A DNA stretch of 64,000 nt from Molothrus aeneus (GCF_037042795.1 NC_089649.1:49323621-49387620), one strand, 5' to 3'. Positions 22,462-36,404 are shown, counted from the first letter of the stretch. Notes: generated from the sequence alone by a model not told the origin. Made by a program: numbers and translations.

Positions 22462-25400
22462 CTAATTTGGACCATTTTTGAAATTTTTAGATCACTTTGA
22501 AGTGTGATTATGATTACTTATTATTTTACATTTTCTTTCACAAGTTTTTGTTCGTTTTTGAAAAATATGTAATAATATAAAATTAATAAATTTAAACTCT
22601 GTTGGTTTTTCATTGTGACTGACAGAGATATTGAAGTTTCAGAGAAAAAAGTAAAATATTTTATGTGTTCTACACACATACGGTAAACACTTAACCCTCC
22701 CCAAATATTATTTTTGTGAAGCAGAGCTGAAAACACTTGTTAAAGTAAGTTATAGAATTCCTGCAGCAAAACTTCTTGGGCTATTTCTGATTAAGGATCA
22801 TCACAGGTTTTATTCCAGATTTTAGGGGTTTCATTAAAGTTTAAGGGAACATGGTCTATGACATACCCTGGATTAGTTTGAAGCAAACAATACCTCTGCC
22901 TCAGAGACAAGTCTTGAAACAAGCATCTTTTTTCTGGTGTGATCACAACATGATTTTACATGTTGATGTGTATTATTTTCTATTATTGAAAAATCTGGCA
23001 CAAATTATCTTCTGTTGTTTGGCAAGCTACAGGGGTCATTAAGTAATAGCTGCTATGACCTTTTCCTAAACATTTAACCAATTTATGTCAGTGAAACTGT
23101 GGATATGTGCTCTTGAGACTGGCAGGTTGAACAGTCAGGGTGTTGGGAGGTGGGCATCAGTTGAATCAGTCAGTGGAAGAAGAGAGAAATATTCTGTGGA
23201 TAAAATCACCATAAAGGGAGAAGAAAAGCATCCAGGTGTCTGGGAAAGAGATTGGCCCAACAGCAGGGCATGGAAGGTCACTGTTTGAACTTGTTCCTTC
23301 AAAAGACTTTGTGGGAGTGAGAACTGAGACTGCTCTTTCAAGTGGGGAGCTGACCGGACGACAGAGATGAAAGAACTGTCTTCCCTGAGAGCAAAACAGA
23401 CACTGGAGTGGAAAAAACCCTAACTCCAAGTGGAGAAGAGTTCCAAAAGTGACAGTTGAAAGGCAAAGACTTCACAGAGATGACCAGCAAGAAAGGAAGG
23501 CCCAATGACTGCAGCACAACAATAGGGGGTGGTGAAGGCAGAAACTGCATAAGTGATGTGAGGAATCATGGAAAATGAGATGTGGGAGACTTAGCAGGAG
23601 ACTAAAGAGCTGCACTGTTTGAAAATGAGAAGAAAAGAGGAAAAAAGGATCTGAATACACAGGGTTATCAAAGAGGCTGCTGCCTGTTAAAATCCCATGG
23701 CAGCTCAGACCAGCCATTTAAAAAACTTGGGATGTTAGAATAATTTTGTATATGTGTTACTCATAAGTTAAAACTGTTTCATTGGAAGCTTGTACTGATG
23801 GTCATGAAAACAGTAATAATGCTTTTACACCTGTAACACACAGTTAAAGGTGCTTTCTTTGATCCTTGGGCAAAAGAAGGCACAAAAGAATTGCACAATA
23901 GAGCGCATGAAGAGCTATTTTCAATGCTGTAGGGTAATCCTAACTCCAAATAGAATCAACAGAAAGGACACAAGACCCCTTTCTGTAGCAAGCACCAAGC
24001 ACTGAGCCTAAATCAGTGAGACATACTTGCTTTGCCAACACAACACAACACAACAAAACACAACAGAACACAACAACACACCACAAGCAGTCCCTCTGGA
24101 TGCCTGGGGGTTCCAGCAGTGTTGAACCCATGGTGCTTCCCACAGCAGTAGCAGCAGCAGGGAGCCAGGGCTGGCTGCAGCTCACAGGGATTCCAGCAGC
24201 CCCTCCACCAAGCCCTCTGCTACAGGGAGCACCTGAATGAAGAAAAAAATTTAAGATCAGAGGGGAAGTACAGATGAGGATTATGGTGCCCCAAAGAGGT
24301 AAAAAGTTTGTATAGATGAAAAAAAGGACATGAAGAAACAAAACCTGCTCTCTAGCTTTTCAGCTCATGGTTTTTCTTCCAATCTCAGCAAAAAAAAACC
24401 CAAAAAAACAAAAAAACAAAAAAAGCCAGTATTTTTCCTTCTGTGTGTCATATTTCTTCAATTTTTCAAGTTTTTTATATAGGTACATCAGTTATTGCAG
24501 TAAGTGGATTCCTGGGTAGGCTGAAAAACACTTTTAATTACAATGTTTTTTAATCTAAATAAATTATATGTGACAAGATTATAGTATATAATTAGATATA
24601 ATATAATTGGAATTAGCATGCTTCTATAATATACTTACCTTGAATGCATGGGTTTCATGCAGAATTTAAAGGATATAGAATAAAAATCTTTTATTCAATG
24701 TATAATGTATTTTTTAAACGATGGGAAAATTTTCAGTTCTTTTCACTTCTTCTGACAGCTTGTTCACAACTGAGATGACTCAGAGAAACAATGTTTAGGC
24801 TGAGCTGACCTTCTGAAGTTGGTGCATTGCTCCAGGATGAGTGTCACTGTTACTGTGGGACTGATTTCTTCCTGTTACAATATAGCTACAGTTAGACCTG
24901 CCAGGGAAAACTGCTGTGTACATAATTTCTGCAACTGCTTGCAACAAGATTACTCAGGGTTACACTGATAAGTATACATGATAAGGAACTTCAGTGTCTT
25001 TGAATATAAAACCAGGTTCTCTCAAACTCATAAAAAGCATCTTAAAAATCAAGCCCCAGGGAAAGGATGACTGATTTTTCACCAAACCAGGAATTTTTCC
25101 TCATTTTGCTTTGCTACTGGAGATGATAAGTATGGTAATAGAATATGCCATGACAGACAAAGACTTTTAGTGCTAATTTTAGCCTAATTTTAGTGTTAAA
25201 TGCCATTAATGGCAGCTTCTTCCTCAGAACACTCTCTTCCTAGGTTTCCAATGTGTAGGCATATAAAAATACAGTTTTATTTTTAATTGTCTTAAAGGAA
25301 AGATTAAATAGATGCCCTCAAGCAGAATTTACCACACAAACATAGTCAAAGCCATAAGCCATTTTCTTAATCATTTGTCCAAAAAGAACCTTAAGACTAT

Positions 25401-27194
25401 TCAAGAAATCAATGTCTATATCCAGTCCTGCTGCATGTTAATAAAAATGGAATGCCACAGGAGATGCAGTTATCCCAATTTGATCCTCAGACATAGGTTA
25501 ATTACATATTATCACAAATGCAGTACAATTTTTCACACTTTGCAGTGAGCCCAGTCCCACACCTATTCAGGAGTGAGGAAAGAGGCCACCAACACAAAGC
25601 TTTTCCCTGCTCCTTGTTGAAATCCAACAGCGCTGAGGAGCTGGCACAGAATAAATGCTGGAGGAAGAACCTGGCATACGCAGTTTTGGAGTATGACTTC
25701 AGGAAATTACTTGGCATAGAAAACCTTTGGTTAACTTCAATTTGGGTTATCACTTACATGATACAACTAAAATGCACTGTCAAAATATTGATGGATATGG
25801 CAGAAGTCATGGAAATCAAGCTGTTCCACAAGAAGCATTTTAGAAGAATATCATGAGACAAAATGAAAGCAAAACATTTAATTCTGGTGATTATTAAGTC
25901 TACCAGCATAGGTAGCTGTGAGGCTTCTTTTCTACTTGCTTTTCTTCCATGAAGACTTAATGTCTATTTCTTGGCCAGTTGTTAAAAATTTCAGAATTGC
26001 CTTCAGAAATTTCAGTCAGAATTTCAGTTTAAATTTCATATGAGTAAAGAAAATTAGGCTTTGGCACTAAACAATGTGTATTAGGGAATAGGATGGGATA
26101 GAGCTTAAAGGATTGTTTGTCATGTGCTGCTAATGCAGGCCTTCTTCATCTTGAGAAAATTCCTGTTTTGGTCACCAACAGAGGTAAAACAAGTCAAATG
26201 ACCAATGCATATGATTTCCTTTATTACTGACAATCTGCCAAGGAATTCCAACAAAATAACATTAGAATTGGACAAACATCTCTCTAAGTAAACTTGATAA
26301 ACACAGAGCTCACCATAGTGCAAATAGAATGTCTTCACAGATAAGCAGCTTCAGTGATAAATTATATCACATAAAGTGCTCCACCCATTTGTTTGAGATC
26401 TTCATGGGTCTTACAATATTTTTAAAATTTATTGACACAGCAACAAATAAATGGTATTTAATAATAAACTTGGAAAGCAAGTTTCCAATTCATAGTTCAC
26501 ACTGGAAATCAAAGGATTATGCTTAACCAGTCATCAAGCAAAGCAAAAATATACTAGATGATATATTTTGATGATTATATATTGAACAGCACTAATTTTG
26601 AATAATTAATGCTTGCAATAAACTTCTAACAGACAATCTTTAGAGAAAAAATTTCTTGGAGAAAGAATACAGTGAATGATTAATACATTGGAGAAAATAA
26701 AGATCTGTATACAGACAAATATTGCACGGAAAAAGAGATCAAATACAATAAACAAATGAAATATTTGTTATTAATTATTCACCTGTATTCCTGCTTATAG
26801 AAAAGAACGTACTTTCCTCTAATTTCTCCTGCCATAAGTCTTGAGTTCCTGCGTTGGTTATATCCACTCTATTTCACAAATATACCCAGGCTGTGCTAAC
26901 TTCTGTGTTACCTGGCACCAGTGTTCCTGAGACCAGTGTCCTGAATCAGTCAACATCAGTTTACACTGAGTGACATCCTGATTGTATTTCCTGTTCCCTC
27001 TCTATACTTGTGTTCTCATTTGGGCCCACTTATGTTAATGAACAAAACCTGTTAACTCAGTAAAGTACAAAATTATTCATATATTCATAGATGTGAAAGT
27101 TGAAAAAAACTATTACATCACCCTATCAGCTTTTCTCTATGAAAAGAACCATAAGATTTGCTAGTTTAGGAGCTCAAATAAATTCACAGGTATG
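22462..27194. other. Non-coding DNA with a purine-rich block
   Basis: No gene was recognised. 23085-23720 is G+A-rich on the plus strand and gives several overlapping minus-strand frames of 68-87 codons, Ser/Leu/Phe-rich, typical of purine-biased DNA. 24388-24424 is an A-rich run. 25518-25856 holds a 112-codon plus frame opposed by an 83-codon minus frame; neither is recognisable. The remainder is AT-rich. Confidence 0.55.
24036..24087. repeat. (ACAAC)n-type microsatellite
   Basis: Roughly ten imperfect pentamers of CAACA, interrupted by AAACA and GAACA variants. The plus strand here contains no T. It creates the Cys/Val-rich minus-strand frame at 23940-24341 and the plus-strand frame at 24016-24240. 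Confidence 0.9.
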
Positions 27195-27291
27195 TGCACA
27201 CACACCCCCACACAATTTATATTTATATCTATATCTATATTTATGTCTATATTTATATCTATATTTATATCTATATTTATATCTATATTTA
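27195..27291. repeat. (CA)n followed by a 12-mer AT satellite
   Basis: 27195-27213 is an imperfect CA/CCCC stretch. From about 27215 to 27291 the sequence is built from the 12-base unit TATATTTATATC with a TATGTC variant. The Leu/Tyr and Ile/Tyr alternating frames at 27100-27303 and 27194-27388 are translations of this array. Confidence 0.93.
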
Positions 27292-30200
27292 CTTTTTAAA
27301 TAACTCTAACAGGAAAAAATGTGGGAAAGGGAAAAAAAACAACTCTCAGAGTTTAAATAGTTACCCTAGGTCACAGAACTTACTATAAGGCAGAACTGAG
27401 AATGCCTTACATTTTATACTGCAGTTATTAAGCTACAGCATTTTTCACTGGATTTCCAAAATCAGATGCTGAAGGGAGCAAATTTAGTTGAGATTCATGA
27501 CCCAGAGAGCATATAGGTTCCAAAATACAATTTCATGTTAACACTGCTGAAGCTTTTTTGTTTTGAGTCAATGCAACTGTTAACATCCCTACTTGGCAAC
27601 TATCTGAAAAATGGAATAACATGAAGGACTGTTTCAAGACTCTATGATCAAAAAAGGAGGGGGCCAAGGAAAAGGAGAAAATATAGTTGAAGTTAGAATA
27701 AACGTGCATATTTTATGAAAATATCCTGAAAATTGTACTGAATAATTTGAACTTCTTGCTGCATTGTAATATTGCTGTATAATTCCGTAGGTGGGCATGA
27801 GAGACTCAAAGAATTACCTGCATTGACAGTGAAGGATATTTAAAGACCCAGTGTGCAGTGCTATAAAGGTTTATGTTGTGAAAGCATTTATGTATTTATA
27901 ACACTTCAAGTGCAGGGTATCCACCATGTGAGCATAAAATGTTATAAAATGATGGATTTTCTAGAATGACTCTAAATGAGAAATTCAGTGCTGACCCAAG
28001 AGGACAGATGAGGCAAACAGGTACAGTATCTGTCATTTTCCAGTCATCTCTGGTTTTGTATCATAAGATGTGACTGTCCACACCTGGAGAAACCAACATC
28101 ATACACACACATTCTAGTGATTCAGCTCTAAATACCTCCATTTCTGTAGCTGGGGTTTCTATTTTTTATATATTGTTAGTGCTGAACCAGATACGTTCCC
28201 AGAGAATTCTCAGTTTAGAGAGCCGTGCTGGTTTTTGCACTTAAAATCTCCTTTGGAAAAGTATTAACTATTTCACACCTTGTCAAAAATTAGTGCTTGA
28301 TATAGTCCTAATTTCCACAAACACATTCATCTTGTCCTACTCTTGCACTTATTAGCCATTTATGTGTCATACTGACTACTTGCTCCAGATGAAAAGAATT
28401 AGCTCACATTAAAGCCTTGCAAGAAGAAAGCAGCTTGTAATTCCAGAAACTATACAATCTAACTGTTGTCACATGCATTAGATAAGAAAATATCAACACC
28501 TATTCAGCACAGACTTTCAGAGAAGTTTATATTGTTTATTTTCAGTGTGGTCTTTGTAAAGGTCTCTAGTACATTTCCTCCTTTGAAAATGAGTGTACAG
28601 TGCTGCTGGCTAATCTTAGCCAGCCTGGGGATTTCTTATTATCCAGGAAAGACATATTTTCTTAGAATTTACTAATATTGGAAGAAGCTTAGTAGTTTTC
28701 AGAATTAATTTGGAGGCATAGCCTAGTCTCTTCCAGCTTTATTCTTATTGCATAACACTTAAATTTGAAATAGATCCCTTATAAGCAGAACATAGTAATA
28801 TAAGTGGCAAAAGGAGAACCTGTGTTAGGGAACACTTGCATTTCTGGGATGCCTGACTCTATAGCAAGCAAGAACATAGGGATATGGATTTGTCAAGGAA
28901 ATGCTGATGTGATACCAAACCACATTTAACATAATGAATTCTGCATTGTTTTACTTAATGGATATTTAGCATACTGAGACATGACCTAATCATTTTGCCA
29001 TTTTATGACAATCGTAAGTGGTAAGACCATTGCCCAAGAAAACTGCAAGTATCTTGTAACCAGCATGTTTATCTAAGATATTTGCATAATTTGTAGACCA
29101 GCATTACTGTCTCCTGTAAATTATTAGAAGAATAATTTTTTTCCTTCAGTTTGGCAAAAATTTTTATCATCCTAATCATAACCCTACTCTAGATTGAATG
29201 TGAGATGACAAGTATATAAAAGTAAAAGGTAATTGATTTATTTCTTGCATATTTTTAGCTTGTTTAGAGAAGCATGTTGTAGATGCTTATAGTTTAGCTA
29301 CATAATTAGAAATTATTCTTGGAGAAAAAACTATGTCCTTTTTTATAAATTCAATGGTCAGTATATATTGTCTGGTTTCCATTCCATTTCTTAAATTTGA
29401 CATTTGGTATGTAACAGAATATCTGTACAGCTCAGAACCTGAGATAGGCTTACCCACCTTATTTACAGACTGCACAGGTCTCTCCTGTGTAATTATCTGT
29501 ATTCGTGCAGCAATCTTTCATGATTACTGCCAGGCTGATGTAGAACAGTTAGCTATGTCCCTGCTTGTTATTATTGTCACAGAATCTCTGTAGGCTGATC
29601 ATTTGCAAAGCCCACATAATGCCATGATGACTTTCTTCCCCTCTCATGAAAATACCCTCATTTGATAAATTGTTTCAATAGTTCTAGTACTGTTATTCTA
29701 TTTGCATAATGAAGATAGAAACTTTATCCTTTTTTCTGTCATTAATATTCTTAGGATTAATTTTGCTACTGTGGAAGATTTTCTCCCAGTTCCTTGTGTT
29801 CACAAATATTTAGTCTCCTTTTCAAAACTAGGCTTCCTTCTCTTTATTTTTACTTTTGGTAAGTAGGGATAAAAACACAGTTCTAAAACAAAAATTAAGC
29901 AAATCATCATTGTAGGTAGGTCAATCATGATATTATGGGAAGTTATTGCCAGGCATCCCCAGCTATCTCAGGAGGGACCTCTGTTTTCAACAATTTTGGA
30001 CTTGTCATGAAAAATAACACATTTCATGTAGGCAAACATGCAATTTCTCCAATGTTTCTGATCAATGGAATTTTAGGGTTTTTTTGTTGTTTTTTTCCAT
30101 ATATAGATTAAATCCAACCAAACAATAAGGATATTTTCAGTGTTACTTGCCCAAGGTTCCTGTTCCATCAATTTAAGTATTGCCAGTGAACGTTCCCCAG

Positions 30201-30755
30201 TTAGGAATTTCACATTTCAAAACTAGTAAGATTACTAAAATCTCCCTTCCAGTATGTAGAACACTTTTTGCAATGCTTGTAATTTTTAGTATAAAATTAC
30301 CCTGTTCTCTTAATATCACTTTTAAGAGTGCATTTTTCTATTCTTCCAGCATTCTCAAGATGTGACATGTTTAGTACCCCCATTTTATCTGCAAACACGT
30401 TCTTAACTTTTAGAAATGGATTGGATGAAACAAATACAAGAAGTAAAGTGCTGAATATATTTTTTTAACATTCTTGTGAGTTGCCTGGATTTACCAGCAC
30501 TGAGCATCATTTTGAAAGTTCTGTGCCAAACTGTACAAGAGGTGACTCTAACTGCTATTTTTATTCTAAGGACTTTGATTTCCTACTTGTGTTAGAATTC
30601 AGTGACAAATACCAAACTATTAGATATGTATGCAACTATGGCTTTCTAAAGACAGAATTATTCCTAAATGCAAGAGCAGACATCAGATGTTGAAATGTTT
30701 TATCTTAAGTTGTGCAGGCCTCCCTAACACGCTCAGTGATGTTTGACAGTTTGGA

Positions 30756-30765
30756 TGACTCAGCA
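30756..30765. promoter_or_regulatory. Putative ARE/MARE (NRF2, NF-E2, MAF) site
   Basis: The plus strand reads TGACTCAGCA, a perfect match to the extended AP-1/antioxidant-response core bound by CNC-bZIP/small-MAF dimers. A 10-base match can occur by chance in 64 kb, so function is unproven. Confidence 0.35.
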
Positions 30766-30768
30766 GTG

Positions 30769-30782
30769 GCCCCATCTGGTGG
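30769..30782 (-). promoter_or_regulatory. Putative CTCF-like site
   Basis: The minus strand reads CCACCAGATGGGGC, agreeing with the CTCF core CCASYAGRKGGCRS at 13 of 14 positions; the mismatch is G for C at position 12. It lies 3 bases from the ARE-like site. The call is by motif only. Confidence 0.35.
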
Positions 30783-32399
30783 GGAAATAATTAAAATGTG
30801 ATTATTATAAATATTATTTTCCACTCTAAAAGAAAGCAGAAATGTTCATGGGTTGTAAACTGGACGTGGATTTGTGTATGAGTGAGCATGCAGGTGTGGT
30901 GACCACAAATGTGAGTGGGTGGCTGGATGTGGGTATGAAGGAGTTTTACAAAGAGAGCACAAGAATTTGCAAGTAACCCCCAAGTCTGGATCTCCATAAA
31001 AAAAACAAATGTAAAGTACTTTATCACATTTTTTTTTACTTTATAAAATTACTCAAATGTATATGTTTTACCACTTTGTTTGTTTAGATTCCAAATACAG
31101 CTTGTCTACTTTTGAATTATTTGTTTAAATTTTTTACCCCTTAAACCAGGTGATACACTTAAGATCAGAGTTGATTGTCTTTAAATGAATGTAAAAAGGC
31201 AAAAGTTATTAGCAGGCATTAGTGTAAGGAAAATTGTTTTTTAAGCTAGATTAACATAAATGTATCAGATTATAGGTGCTACATTCCCAAGGAAGGGAAG
31301 GGAAGGTACCACACTGTATAATAGAGGCTTCCCTTGCAGCTGCTGGTTCTCAGTGCAGGGAGGAAACATAACTGGAAAAAAATTGTGCATATGAGATCTT
31401 CCTTACTGTGGTTTAGAAAACAAGTCATATCTGGACCTGCCAGGTAGCAGGTAGTGTGTTCTGGGTTGGTGACTGACCTATGTAACCCCTCTTTCCCTTC
31501 CCAGGAACAGAGTGACAGCAGGATGGAGTCAAACCAGTGGTGGCACCAAGGGTATGGAGCAGAAAAATCTGGGGAACAAAATGAAAGAAGGCAAAGTTAA
31601 AGGTGAGACCAAGAGGTAGAAAATGGAGGAAAATATAGATTTCAGTGGCTTTAAGATTCTTCTATGATAGCTGCTGCTTAACACCCTTAAGCATCTTGTG
31701 ACACCAGGCAACCCTTCCCACCCCTCCTACCGCAAACACATTTTTCATTTCTTTTTCCAAATCTTTTTTTGTCTTATCCAATTAATTTAAGAATTTTTTG
31801 AAGCAGATCTGTATGTCAATACAAATGATTGTGGAAAGGTCATTGTGATAGCAGGATGACCTGGGTGGGGGATATTGCAGTACACATAATAACATAGGTA
31901 ACATAAAATCAACATTCACATTTTTTTATATTTTATTGGGCAAAGATCCCTTTAGTTCCAAAATTTTCAGTGTTCTGTGCACAGCTCCATCACTTTTATT
32001 TCTCACCATTCTTTACATTAGAACTAAATAAAAGTCTAGAAGTGATGAAAATAAATTGGCAGTTGTTTAAATTAAACAAATGAATACTACAGCCTCATAA
32101 GCTTTCCTCATCAATAATTTTTTATCCTGTCACTAGATAATTTGTTGCATTTTTTTATAGTCTATGTGAAGTAATGTAAGTAATTGTTAGCATAATTACT
32201 AACTCCCATTTCACTAAAAGTTAGTTTGAATTTCATCTTGGCTTAATGTTTTGAGCAAAGAAAATTCTGCATGTGAATGATCACTTTTCTTGTTTGGAGC
32301 AGAATTTTTCTGATTTTTTGTTAGACATATAAGCTTACTGAACTTCCAGAAGAATAAAAATGGCAAAGTATGCTGCATAACATTGCAGGATATTTAAAA

Positions 32400-32660
32400 G
32401 ATGTACTATAAATCCAGCAAAAAAAATTGACAATTCAGATCAATTTCATTTGCATTTAGAGTTAATCAGCTCCAAGAATGAAATGTTACTTGATCGGGTA
32501 ATGGCTTCATTACCAGAAGTTAATCACATACTACCTTCACCTAATTTTCAGAACTTGGAATTAGTTATTCAAATTATAGCAATTAAAATATCTCAGTCAA
32601 GGACTTGATTCATTTGAGAAAAATACTTATGCAAACTCACCATAGATTTATCGATCATTT
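32400..32660. promoter_or_regulatory. Candidate conserved non-coding element / enhancer
   Basis: This stretch packs several developmental transcription-factor-like motifs: a perfect octamer ATTTGCAT (32448-32455, POU/OCT type), GTTAATCA near 32461, an inverted homeodomain-core pair GGTAATG-GCTT-CATTACC (32497-32514), another TTAATCAC near 32521, and ATCGAT-like sequence near 32652. Motif density and the mixed, non-repetitive base composition resemble vertebrate conserved enhancers. The call is by appearance only and conservation cannot be tested here. Confidence 0.3.
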
Positions 32661-34228
32661 CTAAGAGCCAGAGTGTGAGCTGAGTATCTAATTCTAAAAG
32701 AAAAAAATTTGGTATTAACTAGATAAATATAGGATTCTGAATGTAGAATAAATGGAACCATGAAAAAAATAGGGGGTTGTTCTTTTATTTATAGGAAGCT
32801 TGTCTGGAATTTTACTGTCTCTTCATTAATGTGAAATAATTAGAATATCCTGGTTTTATGAACCCAAATAACATATTAATGTTATCAGCAAGTTTGTTTG
32901 AGTTACAGCTCTTAGAAAGCAGTGATCCCTGGAAAGAGATTTCAAGAAATAATTAACAATCACAATAAAAAAAACCCTGCTCACAGCTTTCCTTCTCCTG
33001 TGTCCTGGATGCAATCTAGTGGAAAAAGTCATTCATTTGCTGTTTAGACACAGCACAAATAAGCAGAGAAAGTGAATAAGGAAAAGTTGCCATTTCCTGT
33101 TATGTGATTTATGAATATAGTGATTTTGAATGCTTCATATATTATTGTATTTTATTCACTGTATCTTCAAAAATAATATTCCAGTGTATTGGGGGTCAGG
33201 ATGTAAATAATTGTCAGTAATCTGCATTGAGGACTTTGTAGGGTGGAGCATGTAAGTTGTACCATGTGTCTTGTGTAAAACCAAAATAATTTCACTGGTT
33301 GTAAACAGTGCAGTCTTCTGTTGAGCAAGGACAACCTGACATATGCTCATATTATGTTCTAGCAGTTTAAATTTCTAAATTACTCTGACTGACAACCTAC
33401 AATGTATGTCTAGATAGATAGATTTTATTTTTTTTCTCTTCTCTCTCAAGAACAAAACCATAAGGTAAGATAGAGTGCTTGCAGATCTCAGGTGCACCAT
33501 GAGGACTTCAGTACCAGAAATGCAGCAGTAAATGCAGCAGTCTAGTTTCAATTAAATTTTTCATAGTATCCTGAGAGCTGCTAAAAATATTTTTACTATT
33601 CAATAAGCATTTCTTATACAAATAGACCAGTATATGTTTGAAAATTACCTGAAATCAGTGGTCTCTCTTTCCACATTTTTCATAAAAGGATCGAATTCTT
33701 TAAATGCCCTGAATCTTCCCCAGTCTCCAGCATGGGATTGAAAAGCAGTAATGGAGGAATGTAATGGAAAGCTCATACCTAGTCTATGGTCAGCATTTCC
33801 ATGCCTCCTGCTTTGCACAGCCAAGGAAACCTAAGCAGATAGCACATGAGATACAATTTCTCTTTCTGATAAGGTAAGGATGTTAAACATGGAATCATTT
33901 GGTCCTAATCATCCCAGGGAATACAACTGTTTCCCTTCTCCATTCATCCCACAGTTTACAAAAGAATTTGCCAAAGGGATGTCTGAGAACTTTCCTAATG
34001 ATTAATAGAAAGTATAAATAAACTGACATAGTTCCTCATATTAAAGAAAATCATGTAAAAACAAAACTGCCATAGCATTCTAACAGGTTGAAGGTGCCTC
34101 CTTAGTCTTGAACCCACGGTCAGTTTGCTAGGAATGAGTCAAGTCAGGTCTTTTCACTCATTCTCACCAGTGGCTTTTGTATAAAGAGAAGAAAATTTTG
34201 ATTTTTAAAACCATGTCATGACTACTCT

Positions 34229-34254
34229 GCTAATTAGCATAATGAACAGCTGTT
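34229..34254. promoter_or_regulatory. Paired 10-bp palindromes: homeodomain and E-box
   Basis: GCTAATTAGC (34229-34238) is a perfect 10-bp palindrome containing TAATTA, and AACAGCTGTT (34245-34254) is a perfect 10-bp palindrome containing the E-box CAGCTG. They are separated by 6 bases. TAATTAAT-like sequence follows at about 34258. This arrangement would suit homeodomain and bHLH factors, but function is inferred. Confidence 0.35.
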
Positions 34255-36384
34255 TCATAATTAATACATTACCTAAGTTCTATTAGTGAAAGCATGCAGT
34301 GCCCATGCTCAGTGAAATTTGAAAACACTTTGAAATGAGGAAACATTCCCATTTGTCCTCCCTTCCATGGACCTTTACTTTTCCTAACACATTTTTGAGC
34401 TGAATATCTGTCTGAGATAAAAACCAAAATGTGCTTGGTCTCAAAAACCCCAGGTACATAAAGTGTTCAGTGATTACTTCTCAGTTAATCCCAGGTTTCA
34501 CAGAGTGGTGAATTAATAAATACTTTGGGTTATCTTAATGACTTACAGCAAATGTACCAAGACCTTACTGTAGTCAGGCTTTTAAATATTTGTTACTACA
34601 ATGTTATTCAGACATTAAAAAACCCCTCATTTTAATGCATGCATAAAAAATTGCCACAAATTGCTATAATTGCTATACTTTTGTATCAGAATACTCAAAT
34701 TAGGAAGACCAAAAATGTAAAAGAGGAATATGTTTTGTTCATGTTTCTATAATGTATTATAAAGCTTTGAAAAACTACAATTAGGCTGACTCAAGAAACA
34801 TTTCCAGTTTGCTTTTTGTATGGTTCAAATCAATTTTGATTGATTTTGAAAGAATTGTCATTAATCTGTTTCAGTCTATTTACCTCAGAGACAGAACTCT
34901 GTTTTTGTTGGTCTGTTCACAACATCTTATCCAGAGCATAATTTAAATCCCTTGGGCTTGGGATACACATCATGTATATTTTTATTTTCTTTAAAAATAG
35001 TTTAAAAACATAGTTCCTACAATTCCAGAGTTCCATTCAAAAGAGGTCTTAAGGTCACTATCTTCTAGAAGGAAAAAACAAAACAAAAGGAAATGGAGAA
35101 ACATGCTGTTTCTCTTTCAGTATCACTCCTTGTGGTAAAGAGATTTCTTCAAACATACAAATCCTCTGCTGAATTGCTCTGCTCCTTGTAGAGAAAGTAT
35201 TCATTTTAATTGAGCTCCAGGTCAAAAGTTCTATGTGTTATACAAAGGTAACATGTCCTACTCATATCCTAATAAGTGCCAAATCTCCTTCAGTCTTCCT
35301 GTGCACCTTAGTGGTGCTGTGCCAGCTGTTACCAAAGGCAGCTACAACTGTTGCATTTCTGAGGATGGCATTCATTCACACACCTTTTTTTTTCCAGTTC
35401 CCTGCATTTTGAACACTTTCCAGAGGTTTAAATGCTGCTTTTGTTAGTCCAAATATCACACAACTGTCCTTTTTTGAGATTATTTCTCTGAAATTGTAGT
35501 ATTGACTTTTTCTCTTTGTTCAATATTGGATACACTTTGATTGCTTTGTTAATCTTACCATAAAAAATGAACACTTATATTGATGTTGCTAAGGGACCAA
35601 GAGTTTTTAAGAAGATGCATATTTAGTGTATTGTGTGCTTTACATCTTGCAAATCCAGCAGTGGTTTATGTTTCATTTCTTTCTTTTCTACTCATTTTTA
35701 TGCTATTTTTTAAGGGCTTTGTCTTTAAATACACTGGAAGAGCTGCTAGATTCCCATAAATCAAAGAACAGTGGTAAATAAGTTCTCATATTACTTCAAA
35801 ATTTTATAAACATAATACAAGTGGAGAAATAGGGAAAATTGAACATTTACAATTTCTAAAAAGTTTTTCCTTGTGTATTTTCCTGTGTCTTGATATTTTG
35901 CAGAAAGTTAAAGTATTCTTTTTAACAAATGGAAAAAATTTCCCTCCAACCTTTCCTCTAAGTAGTTTTTGGCACTTTAAATGTAAAATTATCTGCTGCT
36001 ACTACTGCTATTGAACAATCACAATCTTAACTTCCTTGGAAGCATGACAAGATACTAAACAAAGACAGTTTTGTTCCCAGCAATCAATTTTTCAGAAAGC
36101 TGAAAGTAAAGAAAATCTATCTCTTAAAAAAGCAAGTAAAATTGCTACTACAGCACCTACAATAAATGTCATAATTTCTAAATTCTAACTTTGCAAACTG
36201 AGTGTGCTTTATAAATGTATCATTAAATGACAAAAACTGCTACTTGTCTCACCATCCTGGGCAGGATAGATAATAGATGACAGAGAATAAGAAAGTTTTT
36301 CCTCAGAACACATTTATTTATTAAAAATAGTTTTCTCTGGGGTGGCCTCATGCAAGCAATCTCATTTTGTTAGCAACCTAGCGG

Positions 36385-36404
36385 AGCACTACTCATGTAG
36401 TGCT
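36385..36404. repeat. Perfect 8-bp inverted repeat
   Basis: AGCACTAC, a 4-base spacer TCAT, then GTAGTGCT. The stem does not extend and no further structure was seen. Confidence 0.8.

Noticed and set aside
27100..27388. Leu/Tyr and Ile/Tyr repeat proteins
   Set aside because: They are products of the 12-mer AT satellite in different frames.
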